From Pseudonocardia abyssalis (GTDB taxonomy: Bacteria > Actinomycetota > Actinomycetes > Mycobacteriales > Pseudonocardiaceae), in the NCBI RefSeq assembly GCF_019263705.2, contig NZ_JADQDK010000001.1, positions 868,001 to 932,000 of the forward strand: 64,000 nucleotides of DNA. Direction: 5' to 3'. A program made the translations under genes and the position numbers. The notes under the pieces are model-generated. The model was not told the origin of the DNA, did not search any database, and saw nothing but the letters and a program-made list of their open reading frames with translations. Positions within the stretch are counted from its first letter, which is position 1; each line of letters starts with the position of its first letter. Below, one piece after another: positions 21,595 to 32,792 of the stretch.

Positions 21595-22283
21595 CGCCCG
21601 GCGAAGGCCCGTTCCTTCAGGTCGTAGCGCAGCTCGCGGCGCCCGTCGCGGATGCCGTCGACGACCAGCTCCACCAGCTCCTCGACGGTCGCACCGGCCG
21701 TCATCGACGGGGCCTCGCCCTCGATCGCGCGGTCGGCGAGGCCGGTCTCGATGTGCGGAGGGCGGACGTCGAAGACGGTGACGCCCCGGCGGCGCTGCTC
21801 CTGGCGCACCGCGGTGAGCCAGGCCGAGAGCCCGGCCTTGCTCGCGGTGTAGGCGGCCATGCCGGCGGTGGGGTGGTCGGCGAGGATCGCGCTGAGCACC
21901 GCGACCGTCCCGTCGCCGTCGAACCGCGGAACGGCGGCCCGGACCATCGCCATCGGCGCCATCGTGTTGACGGTCAGCAGGTGCTCGGTGATCACGTCGC
22001 CCGCCTGCTCCGCGGGCCCGAACGCGGCGACCCCGAACGCGACGACGAGCACGTCGAGGCCGCCGAGCAGCTCGGCGGCCTCGTCGACGACGGCGGCGCA
22101 GCGCTCTAGGTCGAGCGCGTCGAAGGTGAGCACGGGGGCGTCGACGCCGACCGCCGCGAGCCGGTCGGCGTCGCGCCCGGCCAGCACCAGCCGGGCGCCC
22201 CGGTCGTGCAGCGAGCGGGCGATCGCCGCACCCAGCACACCGCTCGCGCCCGCGACCACCACACGTGCCCCGTCCAGATCCAT
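21591..22283 (-). CDS. SDR family NAD(P)-dependent oxidoreductase
   Basis: 230 residues. Rossmann start [20 protein letters not shown], with the nucleotide motif GASGVLG. Catalytic YTASK (YxxxK) with upstream Ser in [14 protein letters not shown]. It is a classical short-chain dehydrogenase; the substrate is unknown. The ATG at 22283 is chosen because a minus-strand TAGCGT (22296-22291) lies 7 bases before it. It is inserted in opposite orientation inside the his locus, between hisH and priA. Confidence 0.85.
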   Translation of the reverse strand: MDLDGARVVVAGASGVLGAAIARSLHDRGARLVLAGRDADRLAAVGVDAPVLTFDALDLERCAAVVDEAAELLGGLDVLVVAFGVAAFGPAEQAGDVITEHLLTVNTMAPMAMVRAAVPRFDGDGTVAVLSAILADHPTAGMAAYTASKAGLSAWLTAVRQEQRRRGVTVFDVRPPHIETGLADRAIEGEAPSMTAGATVEELVELVVDGIRDGRRELRYDLKERAFAGR

Positions 22284-22356
22284 ACTTCGCACGCTAGGTC
22301 CGAAACCTTGTCCGCGCGCGGCGACTCCAGCGGAGTGAGCAGAGGGAGTGATCGTG

Positions 22357-24159
<1,803 letters not shown>

Positions 24160-24169
24160 GCGGGATGGG

Positions 24170-24175
24170 TACGCT
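24170..24175 (+). promoter_or_regulatory. priA -10 element (leaderless type)
   Basis: TACGCT ends 7 bases before the priA GTG. With the kinase gene upstream, priA needs its own promoter, and this is the best candidate. Confidence 0.5.
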
Positions 24176-24182
24176 GCGCGCC

Positions 24183-24989
24183 GTGACTTTCGTGTTGCTG
24201 CCCGCGGTCGACGTCGCCGACGGCCAGGCCGTCCGCCTGGTCCAGGGCGAGGCCGGTACCGAGACCGGCTACGGCGCGCCCCGGGACGCGGCCTTGCAGT
24301 GGCAGACCGACGGTGCGGAGTGGGTCCACCTCGTCGACCTCGACGCCGCGTTCGGCCGCGGCTCCAACGCCGAGCTGCTGGCGGCGGTCGTCGGGGAGCT
24401 GGACGTGCAGGTGGAGCTCTCCGGGGGCATCCGCGACGACGCGTCGCTGGAGCGGGCCCTGTCGACCGGGTGCGCGCGGGTCAACCTGGGCACCGCGGCA
24501 CTGGAGAACCCGCAGTGGTGCGCGCGGGCGATCGCGGCGCACGGGGAGCGGATCGCGGTCGGGCTCGACGTGCGGGTCACCGAAGCCGAGGACGGATCGA
24601 CGCGGCACCGCCTCGCCGCCCGCGGCTGGACCACCGACGGCGGTGACCTGTGGGAGACCCTCGCCCGCCTCGACCGCGACGGGTGCGCCCGCTACGTCGT
24701 CACCGACGTCAGCAAGGACGGCATGCTCAAGGGCCCCAACACCGGGCTCATGCGCGAGGTCGCGAACGCCACGAAGGCCCCGCTGATCGTCTCCGGCGGG
24801 ATCTCACAGATCTCCGACCTGGAGGCGCTGGCGGAGGTCGCCGCCGAGGGCGTCAACCTGGAGGGCTCGATCGTCGGCAAGGCGCTCTACGCCGGACGGT
24901 TCACGCTGCCCGAGGCGCTGGCCGCGATGCGGGACGTGGCCGCCCGCGGGGGCGGGGCCCACGGAGGGACGGCCCAGCAGGCGGGCTGA
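24183..24989 (+). CDS. priA: Phosphoribosyl isomerase A (HisA/TrpF bifunctional type)
   Basis: Isomerises ProFAR in histidine synthesis and, in actinobacteria, also phosphoribosyl anthranilate in tryptophan synthesis. 268 residues from GTG, a beta-alpha barrel. Catalytic acids are D10 (LLPAVDV) and D175 (VVTDVSKDG). The actinobacterial loop [11 protein letters not shown], with its Trp, resembles mycobacterial PriA, as do [14 protein letters not shown] and [20 protein letters not shown]. The trp genes downstream lack trpF, which fits dual function. The GTG is supported by a TACGCT hexamer 7 bases upstream. Confidence 0.92.
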   Translation: MTFVLLPAVDVADGQAVRLVQGEAGTETGYGAPRDAALQWQTDGAEWVHLVDLDAAFGRGSNAELLAAVVGELDVQVELSGGIRDDASLERALSTGCARVNLGTAALENPQWCARAIAAHGERIAVGLDVRVTEAEDGSTRHRLAARGWTTDGGDLWETLARLDRDGCARYVVTDVSKDGMLKGPNTGLMREVANATKAPLIVSGGISQISDLEALAEVAAEGVNLEGSIVGKALYAGRFTLPEALAAMRDVAARGGGAHGGTAQQAG

Positions 24990-25011
24990 TCCGCCTTGCT
25001 CTGCGTCTCAG

Positions 25012-25017
25012 TAGGGT
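25012..25017 (+). promoter_or_regulatory. hisF -10 element (leaderless type)
   Basis: TAGGGT ends 7 bases before the hisF GTG, in the 35-base gap after priA. Confidence 0.5.
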
Positions 25018-25024
25018 TGCTGTC

Positions 25025-25798
25025 GTGAGTGTGGCCGTGCGCGTGATCCCCTGCCTGGACGTCGACGCCGGGCGGGTCGTCAAGGGCGTCAACTTCGCCG
25101 ACCTGCGCGACGCGGGCGACCCCGTCGAGATGGCTCGGGTGTACGACGCCGAGGGGGCCGACGAGCTGACGTTCCTCGACGTCACCGCGTCCTCCGGCGA
25201 GCGCGCCACCATGCTCGACGTCGTGCGGCGCACCGCCGAGCAGGTGTTCATCCCGCTGACGGTCGGTGGCGGCATCCGGGCCACCGACGACATCGACGTC
25301 CTGCTGCGCAACGGCGCCGACAAGGTGTCGATCAACACTGCGGCCATCGCCCGCCCGGAGCTGCTGCACGAGGCCAGCCGCCGGTTCGGGTCGCAGTGCA
25401 TCGTGCTGTCGGTCGACGCGCGGACCGTGCCGGAGGGTGGCGAGCCGACGCCGTCGGGCTGGGAGGTCACCACCCACGGCGGGCGGCGCGGCACCGGCAT
25501 CGACGCCGTCGAGTGGGCGGCGCGGGGCCAGGATCTCGGTGTCGGGGAGATCCTGCTGAACTCGATGGACGCCGACGGCACCCGCGCCGGGTTCGACCTG
25601 CGGATGATCGCCGCGGTGCGCGCCCGCGTCGACGTGCCGGTGATCGCCAGCGGGGGAGCGGGCGCGGTGGAGCACTTCGTGCCCGCCGTCCGCGCCGGCG
25701 CCGACGCAGTACTCGCGGCCACGGTGTTCCACTTCGGACACTTCCGGATCGGCGACGTGAAGCAGGCACTCAAGGAGGCTTCGGTGGAGGTCCGATGA
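25025..25798 (+). CDS. hisF: Imidazole glycerol phosphate synthase, cyclase subunit
   Basis: Uses PRFAR and ammonia from HisH to make imidazole-glycerol phosphate and AICAR. 257 residues, beta-alpha barrel. Start [19 protein letters not shown], with catalytic Asp in [49 protein letters not shown]; the second catalytic Asp in [23 protein letters not shown]. The TGA overlaps the hisI ATG. Confidence 0.96.
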   Translation: MSVAVRVIPCLDVDAGRVVKGVNFADLRDAGDPVEMARVYDAEGADELTFLDVTASSGERATMLDVVRRTAEQVFIPLTVGGGIRATDDIDVLLRNGADKVSINTAAIARPELLHEASRRFGSQCIVLSVDARTVPEGGEPTPSGWEVTTHGGRRGTGIDAVEWAARGQDLGVGEILLNSMDADGTRAGFDLRMIAAVRARVDVPVIASGGAGAVEHFVPAVRAGADAVLAATVFHFGHFRIGDVKQALKEASVEVR

Positions 25799-26157
25799 CC
25801 AGGGTGCTCGACTCCCGGCTCGACCCGGCGATCGCGGCCCGGCTCAAGCGCACCGCCGACGGGCTGGTGTGCGCGGTCGCCCAGCAGCGCGGCACCGGCG
25901 AGGTGCTGATGGTGGCCTGGATGGACGACGAGGCGCTGCACCGCACGCTGACCACCCGCCGCGCGACGTACTGGTCGCGCTCTCGGGAGGAGTACTGGGT
26001 CAAGGGCGAGAGCTCGGGTCACGCCCAGGCCGTGCACGAGGTGCGGCTGGACTGCGACGGCGACGCGATCGTCGTGGTGGTCGACCAGACCGGCCCGGCC
26101 TGCCACACCGGCACCCGCACCTGCTTCGACGCCGACGTCCTGCTGCCCCCGGCCTGA
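25795..26157 (+). CDS. hisI: Phosphoribosyl-AMP cyclohydrolase
   Basis: Zn enzyme opening the adenine ring of PR-AMP. 120 residues, the stand-alone form; the HisE pyrophosphohydrolase domain is not attached and hisE is not in the window. Motifs: [35 protein letters not shown], the metal site [10 protein letters not shown], and the Cys pair in [10 protein letters not shown]. Starts at the ATG overlapping hisF. Confidence 0.95.
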   Translation: MTRVLDSRLDPAIAARLKRTADGLVCAVAQQRGTGEVLMVAWMDDEALHRTLTTRRATYWSRSREEYWVKGESSGHAQAVHEVRLDCDGDAIVVVVDQTGPACHTGTRTCFDADVLLPPA

Positions 26158-26186
26158 CCCACCCCACCCACCCCTCCCCGCCACCC

Positions 26187-26373
26187 CGCGAGTCGCTGCT
26201 TCCCCGCCCGCGAGTCGCTGTTCCTACGCCCGCGAGTCGCTGTTTCCGCGCCCGCGAGTCGCTGTCGTCAGACCCGCGAGTCGCTGTACCTGGCGCCCCT
26301 GAGTCGCGAGCACATCTCCGCGGGTCGCGGACACGAGATCAGCGACTCGCGGGCCCGGAAACAGCGACTCGCG
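26187..26373. repeat. Array of GAGTCGC repeats with 22-bp period, direct then inverted
   Basis: CGCGAGTCGCTG starts at 26187, 26209, 26231, 26253 and 26275, exactly 22 bases apart. Two degraded units follow (GAGTCGC at 26301, GGGTCGC at 26322). The same 12-mer then appears inverted at 26340-26351 and 26362-26373, again 22 apart. The 10-base spacers differ. It fills the gap between convergent hisI and a membrane protein gene and overlaps the 3' end of the latter. Transcripts across it could fold back on themselves, so a bidirectional terminator role is possible. Confidence 0.85.
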
Positions 26374-27226
26374 GGTGTGGGGTCGGGGTCGGTGCCGCGG
26401 TCACTGCGAGCAGGCCCGCCACCGCGAGGGCGAACCCGCCCAGCAGGCCGGCCAGGTGGGCGCCGCCGGCGACCGCATCCGGGGTGACCAGCGGGGCCGC
26501 CGTCGTGACCAGTGCCGTCGTCCACAGCCCCCACGCGAACAGCGCGGCACTCCCGGTCCAGGCCGCGACGACGGCGGTGACCCGGTGCGCGGAACCCCGG
26601 ACCAGCGCCACGACCCCGGCCGCCCCGAGGAACGCGAGCAGGGCACTCACCGTCTCCTGCACCGCCACCGCGGGCACGCCGATCCGCACCGCCAGCACGA
26701 CGTGCAGTACCCCGGCGAGCACGGCGAGCACGACGCCGCCCGTGGCGGTCGCCGGGAGCAGCGGCGAGGTTCCCCGTGCGGGTGTCCAGCGCGAACGGGC
26801 GTGCAGCGCGAACGCGGCCAGCAGGAACACCGCCTGCCAGGCGAACCCGCCGTAGACCAGCGGTCGCACCCAGGGCTCCAGGAAGTCGGGAGGGGTGGAC
26901 GGGTCGGCCGTGGCCAGCAGCGTCGCGGGCAGGATCCCGACCGCGACCGGCACCAGCAGGCCGGTGCCGACCCACATCGGCAGCAGCACGAGCCACGCGG
27001 GCAGTCGCCGCCCGACCGGGTGGGTCAGGGCGAGGGCCAGCGCGACCACCACGAGGTCGAGCACGGCGGTGACGCCGTTGAGCGCCACCATCGCCGTGCC
27101 GTGCACGAGCGCGGGATCGGTGGTGCCCACGTCGCTGCCGGTGATCCACAGCGCCTTCAGGGTCAGGTAGGGGAGGGTGCCGGCGGCGGCGGCCCAGCCG
27201 AGCAGCCGGTGAGGTGTCGAGGTCAC
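26339..27226 (-). CDS. Multispanning membrane protein of unknown function
   Basis: 295 residues with roughly eight hydrophobic segments (for example LLGWAAAAGTLPYLTLKALW and AVLDLVVVALALALTH). I recognise no family. The GTG at 27226 follows a CAGGCT hexamer by 6 bases; longer starts would run into the start of the divergent kinase gene at 27333. The last ~13 residues (PHPRVAVSGPASR) and the stop codon are encoded by two inverted units of the GAGTCGC repeat, so the C terminus seems to have been rewritten by the array. Divergent from a two-component pair, so possibly its target or sensor partner. Confidence 0.7.
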   Translation of the reverse strand: MTSTPHRLLGWAAAAGTLPYLTLKALWITGSDVGTTDPALVHGTAMVALNGVTAVLDLVVVALALALTHPVGRRLPAWLVLLPMWVGTGLLVPVAVGILPATLLATADPSTPPDFLEPWVRPLVYGGFAWQAVFLLAAFALHARSRWTPARGTSPLLPATATGGVVLAVLAGVLHVVLAVRIGVPAVAVQETVSALLAFLGAAGVVALVRGSAHRVTAVVAAWTGSAALFAWGLWTTALVTTAAPLVTPDAVAGGAHLAGLLGGFALAVAGLLAVTAAPTPTPHPRVAVSGPASR

Positions 27227-27332
27227 GGGGGGAGCCTGCCCAGCGGGCCGTCCGGGCACCTCCCGCCCGGGAGCGAACGACCTCCCCCGCGAGAGGGAGG
27301 TCCCGGGCCGGCGGTGCTGCGACGATCGGTCC

Positions 27333-28508
27333 ATGGCTCTGATCACCCGCCGGACCGTCCACCTGCTGCTGGGAGCGGTACTGCTGCTGCCCTATGTCGC
27401 ACTGGGCTGGCTGTTCGTGATCTCGGCCGACGGGCTGGGGTGGGTCGAACTGCTGGTCCTGCTCGCGCCGGCCGTCGCGATCGGGGTCGGGGTGGCGTTC
27501 GTCCGCGGCGTGCGGGCGCTGGAGATCGCCGCGGCGCGTGCGCTGCTCGGCGTCGACCTGCCCGACCCGGACGCCGACACCTGGTCCGCCCGGCGCCGCG
27601 CGGCGGCCTGGTTGCTGCTCAACGCCGTGCTCGGCGGTGCGGTGGCGCTGCTCGTGCTCGTCGTGGTGCCCGTCGCCGCGGCGTTCGTCCTCGCGCCGTG
27701 GTCGTCGTTCCCGCCGCTGCCCACCGGCCCCGCCGCCTTCTGGACGCCGCCGGTCGGTGTGCTGCTCCTCGCCGTGCTCGGGACGGTGCTCGCCGTCGTC
27801 GGGGCGGGGGTCGCCCGGCTCGCCCCGGTGCTGCTCGGACCGTCGGCGGCCGAGCGGATGGCCGCCGAGCTCGCCGCCTCCCGGCGCGCCGAGCGGGCAC
27901 TGGCGCAGCGCAACCGCCTCGCCCGCGAGCTGCACGACTCCGTCGGCCACGCCCTGACCGTCACCACCCTGCAGGCGGGCGCCGCGGCCCGGGTGCTGGA
28001 CTCCGATCCCGCGTTCGTCGCCCGCGCACTGGACGCCATCGCCGACGCCGGGCGCACCGCGCTCGACGAGCTCGACCACGTCCTCGGGCTCCTGCGCGAC
28101 GGCGCGGACGAGGCCCCGGACCGTGCACCCCAACCCGACCTCCGCGACCTCGACTCCCTCCTCGCGAGCACCCGGGCGGCGGGCGTGCAGATCACCGCAG
28201 ACGTCCGCGGTACCCCCGACACCGTGCCGCTCGCGGTCTCGCGTGAGGCCTACCGGATCGTGCAGGAGTCCCTCACCAATGCGGCGCGCCACGCGGAACG
28301 GGCCCGGCTGCGCGTCGCCGTCGATCCCGACGCCGTGCTGATCGAGCTGACCAACCCCGTTCGCGCGGGCGGGACGCCGGGCGGCGGACGCGGCATCACC
28401 GGCATGCGCGAGCGGGTCGCGGTACTGGGCGGCGAGCTGACGGCGGGGCTCGGGTCGGGTGAGTGGCGGGTGCACGCGCGCCTCCCGCTGGCAGGATCGA
28501 CGGTGTGA
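27333..28508 (+). CDS. Sensor histidine kinase, NarL/LuxR-partner type (HisKA_3)
   Basis: 391 residues. N-terminal membrane part with about four helices (residues 10-170), then the dimerisation/phosphoacceptor helix with H201 in RNRLARELHDSVGHALTV. The HATPase region holds the N-box EAYRIVQESLTNAARHA and the G-box GGGRGITGMRERVAVLGG. The signal is unknown. ATG with a GACGAT hexamer 6 bases upstream. Its TGA overlaps the GTG of the response regulator, so the pair is coupled. Confidence 0.93.
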   Translation: MALITRRTVHLLLGAVLLLPYVALGWLFVISADGLGWVELLVLLAPAVAIGVGVAFVRGVRALEIAAARALLGVDLPDPDADTWSARRRAAAWLLLNAVLGGAVALLVLVVVPVAAAFVLAPWSSFPPLPTGPAAFWTPPVGVLLLAVLGTVLAVVGAGVARLAPVLLGPSAAERMAAELAASRRAERALAQRNRLARELHDSVGHALTVTTLQAGAAARVLDSDPAFVARALDAIADAGRTALDELDHVLGLLRDGADEAPDRAPQPDLRDLDSLLASTRAAGVQITADVRGTPDTVPLAVSREAYRIVQESLTNAARHAERARLRVAVDPDAVLIELTNPVRAGGTPGGGRGITGMRERVAVLGGELTAGLGSGEWRVHARLPLAGSTV

Positions 28509-29161
28509 TCGGAGTCGTGCTCGTCGACGACGAGGAGCTCGTCCGCGCCGGCCTGCGGGCCATCCTCGACGCGGAACCCGACATCGAGGTGCGCGGGGAG
28601 GGCGCCGACGGGTCCGAGGTGCCCGGGCTGGTCCGCCGCCACCGGCCCGACGTCGTGCTGATGGACGTCCGCATGCCCGACGTCGACGGCCTCGCCGCCA
28701 CCCGCCACCTGGTCTCGACGATGCCGGAGCCGCCGCGGGTGCTCGTGCTCACCACGTTCGGCAACGACGGCTACGTCTACGACGCACTCGCCGCGGGCGC
28801 GACCGGCTTCCTGCTCAAGCGCGCCCGGCCGGTGGAGATCGTGCAGGCGGTGCGGACGGTCGCGGCGGGGGAGTCACTGCTGTTCCCCGTCGCCGTACGC
28901 GACCTGGTCGCCACCCGGGGGCGCTGCGGGGGCGACGCGCTGCGCGGCGCGGGCCTCACCGACCGCGAGGGCGAGGTGCTGCGGTGGGTCGCGCGCGGGC
29001 TCTCGAACGCCGAGATCGCCCGCGAGCTGGTCCTCGGTGTCGAGACGGTGAAGACGCACGTCGGCAACGTCCTGGCCAAGCTGGACGCCCGCGACCGGAC
29101 GCAGGCCGTGGTGCGGGCCTACGAGTCCGGCTTCATCGACCCGTTCCGGCCCGCCGACTGA
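28505..29161 (+). CDS. Response regulator, NarL/LuxR family
   Basis: 218 residues. Receiver domain with acidic pocket VDDEE (8-11), phosphoacceptor D54 in VVLMDVRMPD, Thr in VLTTFG and Lys in FLLKRA. The C-terminal LuxR-type helix-turn-helix is GLTDREGEVLRWVARGLSNA then EIARELVLGVETVKTHVGNV. The GTG overlaps the kinase stop. Targets are unknown; the divergent membrane protein gene is one candidate. Confidence 0.94.
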   Translation: MIGVVLVDDEELVRAGLRAILDAEPDIEVRGEGADGSEVPGLVRRHRPDVVLMDVRMPDVDGLAATRHLVSTMPEPPRVLVLTTFGNDGYVYDALAAGATGFLLKRARPVEIVQAVRTVAAGESLLFPVAVRDLVATRGRCGGDALRGAGLTDREGEVLRWVARGLSNAEIARELVLGVETVKTHVGNVLAKLDARDRTQAVVRAYESGFIDPFRPAD

Positions 29162-29773
29162 TCAGGTGAGCGGGCCGGTGAGGTAGCGCTGGATCGTCGG
29201 GGCGACCGCGGCCGCGACCGTCGCGTGGTCGGCGGAGGCGAGCGGCTCCAGTTTCACGACGTAGCGGGCCATGCCCAGCCCGATCAGCTGCGAGCCGACC
29301 AGCGACGCGCGCAGGTCGGCCTGGTCGGGCCCGAGCGTCGCGACGACGCGCGCCAGGATCACCCGCGTGACGAACTCCCGCAGCATCCGCGCGGCCGCGT
29401 CGTGCGCGGCGACGCTGCGGATCAGCGACGCCATCGGGCCGCCGCCGGTGGCGTCCCAGATCGTCAGGAACCGCGTGACCAGCCGCTCGCCCAGCTGCTC
29501 GGGGTCGCCGCGCAGCACCTCGGGGAAGACGACGGCGGGGTCGAGCGGGATGTCCAGCGAGGCGGTGAACAGGGCGTCCTTGGAGCCGAACCAGTGGTTG
29601 ACCATCGCGGGGTCGACGCCGGCGCGCTCGGCGATGTGCCGGACCGTCGCGCCGTCGTAGCCGCGCTCGGCGAACGCCGACCGCGCGGCGGAGAGCAGGG
29701 CGGCGCGGGTCTCCTCGCCGGCCCGGCGGCGGCCCCGGCGACGGGAGACCGGCGGGTCGTGGGGGGCGGACAC
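29162..29773 (-). CDS. TetR family transcriptional regulator
   Basis: 203 residues from GTG 29773. The TetR helix-turn-helix lies at about residues 18-63: [46 protein letters not shown]. The C-terminal part resembles the regulators whose core helices start with [10 protein letters not shown]. Divergent from trpE with a 38-base gap, so it might affect trpE, though regulation of trp by TetR proteins is not something I know. Convergent with the response regulator (stops abut at TGA/TCA). Confidence 0.88.
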   Translation of the reverse strand: MSAPHDPPVSRRRGRRRAGEETRAALLSAARSAFAERGYDGATVRHIAERAGVDPAMVNHWFGSKDALFTASLDIPLDPAVVFPEVLRGDPEQLGERLVTRFLTIWDATGGGPMASLIRSVAAHDAAARMLREFVTRVILARVVATLGPDQADLRASLVGSQLIGLGMARYVVKLEPLASADHATVAAAVAPTIQRYLTGPLT

Positions 29774-29811
29774 CCCGACATCATCCACCCCGCTCCTGCG
29801 AGGATGACCCC

Positions 29812-31347
29812 ATGACCGCACTGTTCTCGGCCCACACCCTGGGCGCGGTCACCCCCAGCCGTGAGGAGTTCCGCGCGCTGGCGGCCGGGCACCGGGTCAT
29901 CCCGGTCTCGCGTCGCCTGCTCGCCGACGACGAGACCCCCGTCGGGGTCTTCCGCAAGCTGGCCGGTGACCGTCCCGGCACGTTCCTGTTCGAGTCCGCG
30001 GAGAACGGGCGGTCCTGGTCGCGCTGGTCGTTCGTGGGGGCGCGGTCCGCGGCGGCGCTGACCGTCGTCGACGGGGAGCTGACCTGGACCGGCGACGTCC
30101 CGGCCGGGCTCCCCACCGAGGGCGACCCGCTCGCGGCACTGCGCACCGTCGTCGAGGAGCTGCACAGCGAGCCGCTGCCCGGGCTGCCGCCGCTGACCGG
30201 CGGGATGGTCGGCTACCTCGGCTACGACGTCGTGCGCCGCCTGGAGAAGCTCCCGTCGCTCGCCGAGGACGACCTGCGCATCCCCGAGCTGGTGATGCTG
30301 CTGGCCACCGACCTCGCCGCCGTCGACCACCACGAGGGCACGATCACGTTGATCGCCAACGCGATCAACTGGGACGCCTCCGACGAGCGCGTCGACGAGG
30401 CCTACGACGACGCCGTGTCCCGGCTCGACCGGATGACCGCGGAGCTCGCCGCGCCCGCCCCGTCGACGGTCGCGGTGTACGCGCCGGCCGAGCCCGACTT
30501 CGTCCGCCGCCGCACCCCCGCGCAGCACCATGCCGCGGTCGAGGTCGCGAAGGAGCAGATCCGGGCGGGGGAGGCGTTCCAGGTCGTCGTGTCGCAGCGC
30601 TTCGAGACCGCGTGCGACGCCGACCCGCTCGACGTCTACCGCGTCCTGCGCGCCACCAACCCCAGCCCGTACATGTACCTGCTCAACCTGGAGGCGGCCG
30701 ACGCGAGCCGCTTCCACATCGTCGGGTCCTCGCCGGAGGCGCTGGTCACGGTCGTCGACGGGGTCGCCACCACGCACCCCATCGCCGGTACGCGCTGGCG
30801 CGGGGCCACCGAGGAGGAGGACCTCCAGCTCGAGAAGGACCTGCGCACCGACGAGAAGGAGCGCGCCGAGCACGTCATGCTCGTCGACCTCGGGCGCAAC
30901 GACCTCGGGCGCGTCTGCGAGCCGGGCACCGTCAAGGTCCACTCGTTCTTCTCGGTGGAGCGCTACAGCCACGTCATGCACCTGGTGTCGACGGTCACCG
31001 GCGTCCTGCGCCGCGACCGCAACGCCTTCGACGCCGTCACCGCCTGCTTCCCCGCGGGCACGCTGTCCGGGGCGCCGAAGCCGCGGGCGATGGCGATCAT
31101 CGAGGAGCTGGAGCCGACCCGGCGCGGGCTCTACGGCGGGATCGTCGGCTACCTCGACTTCGCGGGCAACGCCGACACCGCGATCGCCATCCGCACCGCG
31201 CTCGTCCGCGACGGGGTGGCGTACGTGCAGGCCGGCGGCGGGATCGTGGCCGACTCCGACCCGGTCGCCGAGGACACCGAGTGCCTGAACAAGGCCCGCG
31301 CGGTGCTCTCGGCGGTGGCGACGGCGGCCACCCTGCGACCGGCGTGA
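29812..31347 (+). CDS. trpE: Anthranilate synthase component I
   Basis: Converts chorismate and ammonia to anthranilate. 511 residues, without a fused TrpG domain. Motifs: [19 protein letters not shown], the Trp-feedback pocket region, [60 protein letters not shown], and [18 protein letters not shown] hexamer lies 6 bases before the ATG. No Trp-rich leader peptide is visible in the 38 bases upstream. Overlaps the next gene by GTGA. Confidence 0.96.
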   Translation: MTALFSAHTLGAVTPSREEFRALAAGHRVIPVSRRLLADDETPVGVFRKLAGDRPGTFLFESAENGRSWSRWSFVGARSAAALTVVDGELTWTGDVPAGLPTEGDPLAALRTVVEELHSEPLPGLPPLTGGMVGYLGYDVVRRLEKLPSLAEDDLRIPELVMLLATDLAAVDHHEGTITLIANAINWDASDERVDEAYDDAVSRLDRMTAELAAPAPSTVAVYAPAEPDFVRRRTPAQHHAAVEVAKEQIRAGEAFQVVVSQRFETACDADPLDVYRVLRATNPSPYMYLLNLEAADASRFHIVGSSPEALVTVVDGVATTHPIAGTRWRGATEEEDLQLEKDLRTDEKERAEHVMLVDLGRNDLGRVCEPGTVKVHSFFSVERYSHVMHLVSTVTGVLRRDRNAFDAVTACFPAGTLSGAPKPRAMAIIEELEPTRRGLYGGIVGYLDFAGNADTAIAIRTALVRDGVAYVQAGGGIVADSDPVAEDTECLNKARAVLSAVATAATLRPA

Positions 31348-31892
31348 CGGCGCCGACCGGAGGGGCCCCGTCCCCGCGCACCCTCGGCCTGGCCTGCGCC
31401 GGGCTGGTCGCCGCCGCGGCCGCGCTCTGGGGCTCCTCGCAGGCACTCTGGTTCCGCGTCACGACCGCGGTGGCCGGGGGCGGCCAGCAGGTCGTCGAGG
31501 TCACCGGGGCGCAGGCCCGGCCCGTGCTCGGCGGGGTGGCGCTGCTCGCGCTCGCCGGGGTGGCCGGGCTCGTCGCCACCGGCGGGCTGCTGCGCCGCGC
31601 CGTCGGGCTGCTGCTGGTCGTGGCCGGGGCCGCGGTCGGGGTGGCGGCGCTGACGGCCGCCGCGCCGCCGGGCATCGTGCCCGCCGAGACCACCCCCGCC
31701 CCGTCGCTCGCGGTGCTCGGCGGTGCGCTGCTGGTGGCCGTCGGGGCCGTCGTGCTGGTCCGCGAGCGTCGTCTGCCGCGCCTCGGGGCCCGCTACGCCG
31801 CCCCCGGGTCCCGCCCGGCGCCGACCGATCCCGACCGCGCCGCCTGGCAGGACCTCGACGCCGGTCGGGACCCGACGACGGGGTCTGACTAG
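31344..31892 (+). CDS. Trp-region conserved membrane protein (TIGR02234-like)
   Basis: 182 residues from the GTG overlapping the trpE stop. Four hydrophobic segments ([78 protein letters not shown]) and an acidic cytoplasmic tail ([17 protein letters not shown]). A protein of this shape follows trpE in mycobacteria and other actinobacteria. Its function is unknown; its fixed place suggests a role linked to tryptophan. Confidence 0.85.
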   Translation: MTAPTGGAPSPRTLGLACAGLVAAAAALWGSSQALWFRVTTAVAGGGQQVVEVTGAQARPVLGGVALLALAGVAGLVATGGLLRRAVGLLLVVAGAAVGVAALTAAAPPGIVPAETTPAPSLAVLGGALLVAVGAVVLVRERRLPRLGARYAAPGSRPAPTDPDRAAWQDLDAGRDPTTGSD

Positions 31893-31947
31893 CATGACCG
31901 GCGAGATCCAGACCGGTAGGTGCGATCCGGAAGGGGGGCGATACCGC

Positions 31948-32778
31948 GTGGACCACAGCTCTGCAGGCGGAAGTGTCCTCGAGTCCATCGTGGACGGGGC
32001 ACGCGCCGATCTCGCGGTCCGGGAGGCCGCCGTCGACTTCGCCGAGATCAAGCGGCGCGCCGCCGCGGCCGCCCCGGCCCACGACGTCATGGCGGCGCTG
32101 CGCGCCCCCGGTATCGGCGTGATCGCGGAGGTCAAGCGGGCCAGCCCGTCGAAGGGGTCACTGGCCTCCATCGCCGATCCGGCGGAGCTCGCGGCGTCCT
32201 ACGCCGAGGGCGGTGCGCGGGTCATCAGCGTGCTCACCGAGGAGCGCCGCTTCGGCGGTTCGCTCGCCGACCTCGCGGCCGTGCGCGCCGCCGTCGACGT
32301 GCCGGTGCTGCGCAAGGACTTCATCGTCAGCCCGTACCAGGTGCACGAGGCGCGGGCCTACGGCGCCGACCTGGTGCTGCTGATCGTCGCCGCGCTGGAG
32401 CAGAACGCGCTGGACTCGCTGCTCGACCGCGTCGAGTCCCTCGGGATGACCGCGCTCGTCGAGGTGCACACCGAGGAGGAGGCCGACCGCGCGCTGGAGG
32501 CGGGGGCCAAGGTCATCGGCGTCAACGCGCGCAACCTGCACACCCTCGAGGTCGACCGCACGGTGTTCGGGCAGATCGCGCCCGGCCTGCCCAGCGACGT
32601 CATGCGGATCGCCGAGTCCGGCGTGCGCGGGCCGGGCGACCTGCTCACCTACGCCGGATGGGGCGCCGACGCGGTGCTCGTCGGCGAGGGGCTGGTCACC
32701 AGCGGCGATCCGCTCGCCGCGGTGCGCGGACTGGTGGCGGCCGGCTTCCATCCCTCGTGCAGCCGGATGGTCCGCTGA
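31948..32778 (+). CDS. trpC: Indole-3-glycerol phosphate synthase
   Basis: Ring closure of CdRP to indole-glycerol phosphate. 276 residues from GTG 31948, chosen because GGAAGGGGGG (31929-31938) lies about 9 bases before it and the family start [18 protein letters not shown] follows. The ATG at 31894 lacks such a site. Motifs: [14 protein letters not shown] with catalytic Glu and Lys, [39 protein letters not shown], and IGVNARNL. Barrel is complete. Confidence 0.95.
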   Translation: MDHSSAGGSVLESIVDGARADLAVREAAVDFAEIKRRAAAAAPAHDVMAALRAPGIGVIAEVKRASPSKGSLASIADPAELAASYAEGGARVISVLTEERRFGGSLADLAAVRAAVDVPVLRKDFIVSPYQVHEARAYGADLVLLIVAALEQNALDSLLDRVESLGMTALVEVHTEEEADRALEAGAKVIGVNARNLHTLEVDRTVFGQIAPGLPSDVMRIAESGVRGPGDLLTYAGWGADAVLVGEGLVTSGDPLAAVRGLVAAGFHPSCSRMVR

Positions 32779-32780
32779 CC

Positions 32781-32786
32781 TAGGGT
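32781..32786 (+). promoter_or_regulatory. trpB -10 element (leaderless type)
   Basis: TAGGGT ends 6 bases before the trpB GTG, right after the trpC stop. trpBA can thus be transcribed separately from trpE-trpC. Confidence 0.5.
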
Positions 32787-32792
32787 TCCGGT

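Noticed and set aside
26187..26373. CRISPR-like array
   Set aside because: Repeats of 12 bp with 10-base spacers, some units inverted, and no cas genes. Period and size are outside any CRISPR type.
26268..28475. 735-residue minus-strand frame
   Set aside because: Runs antisense through the histidine kinase gene with low-complexity composition; no domain seen.
29774..29811. Trp leader-peptide attenuator before trpE
   Set aside because: The 38-base gap has no Trp-codon run and no alternative hairpins.
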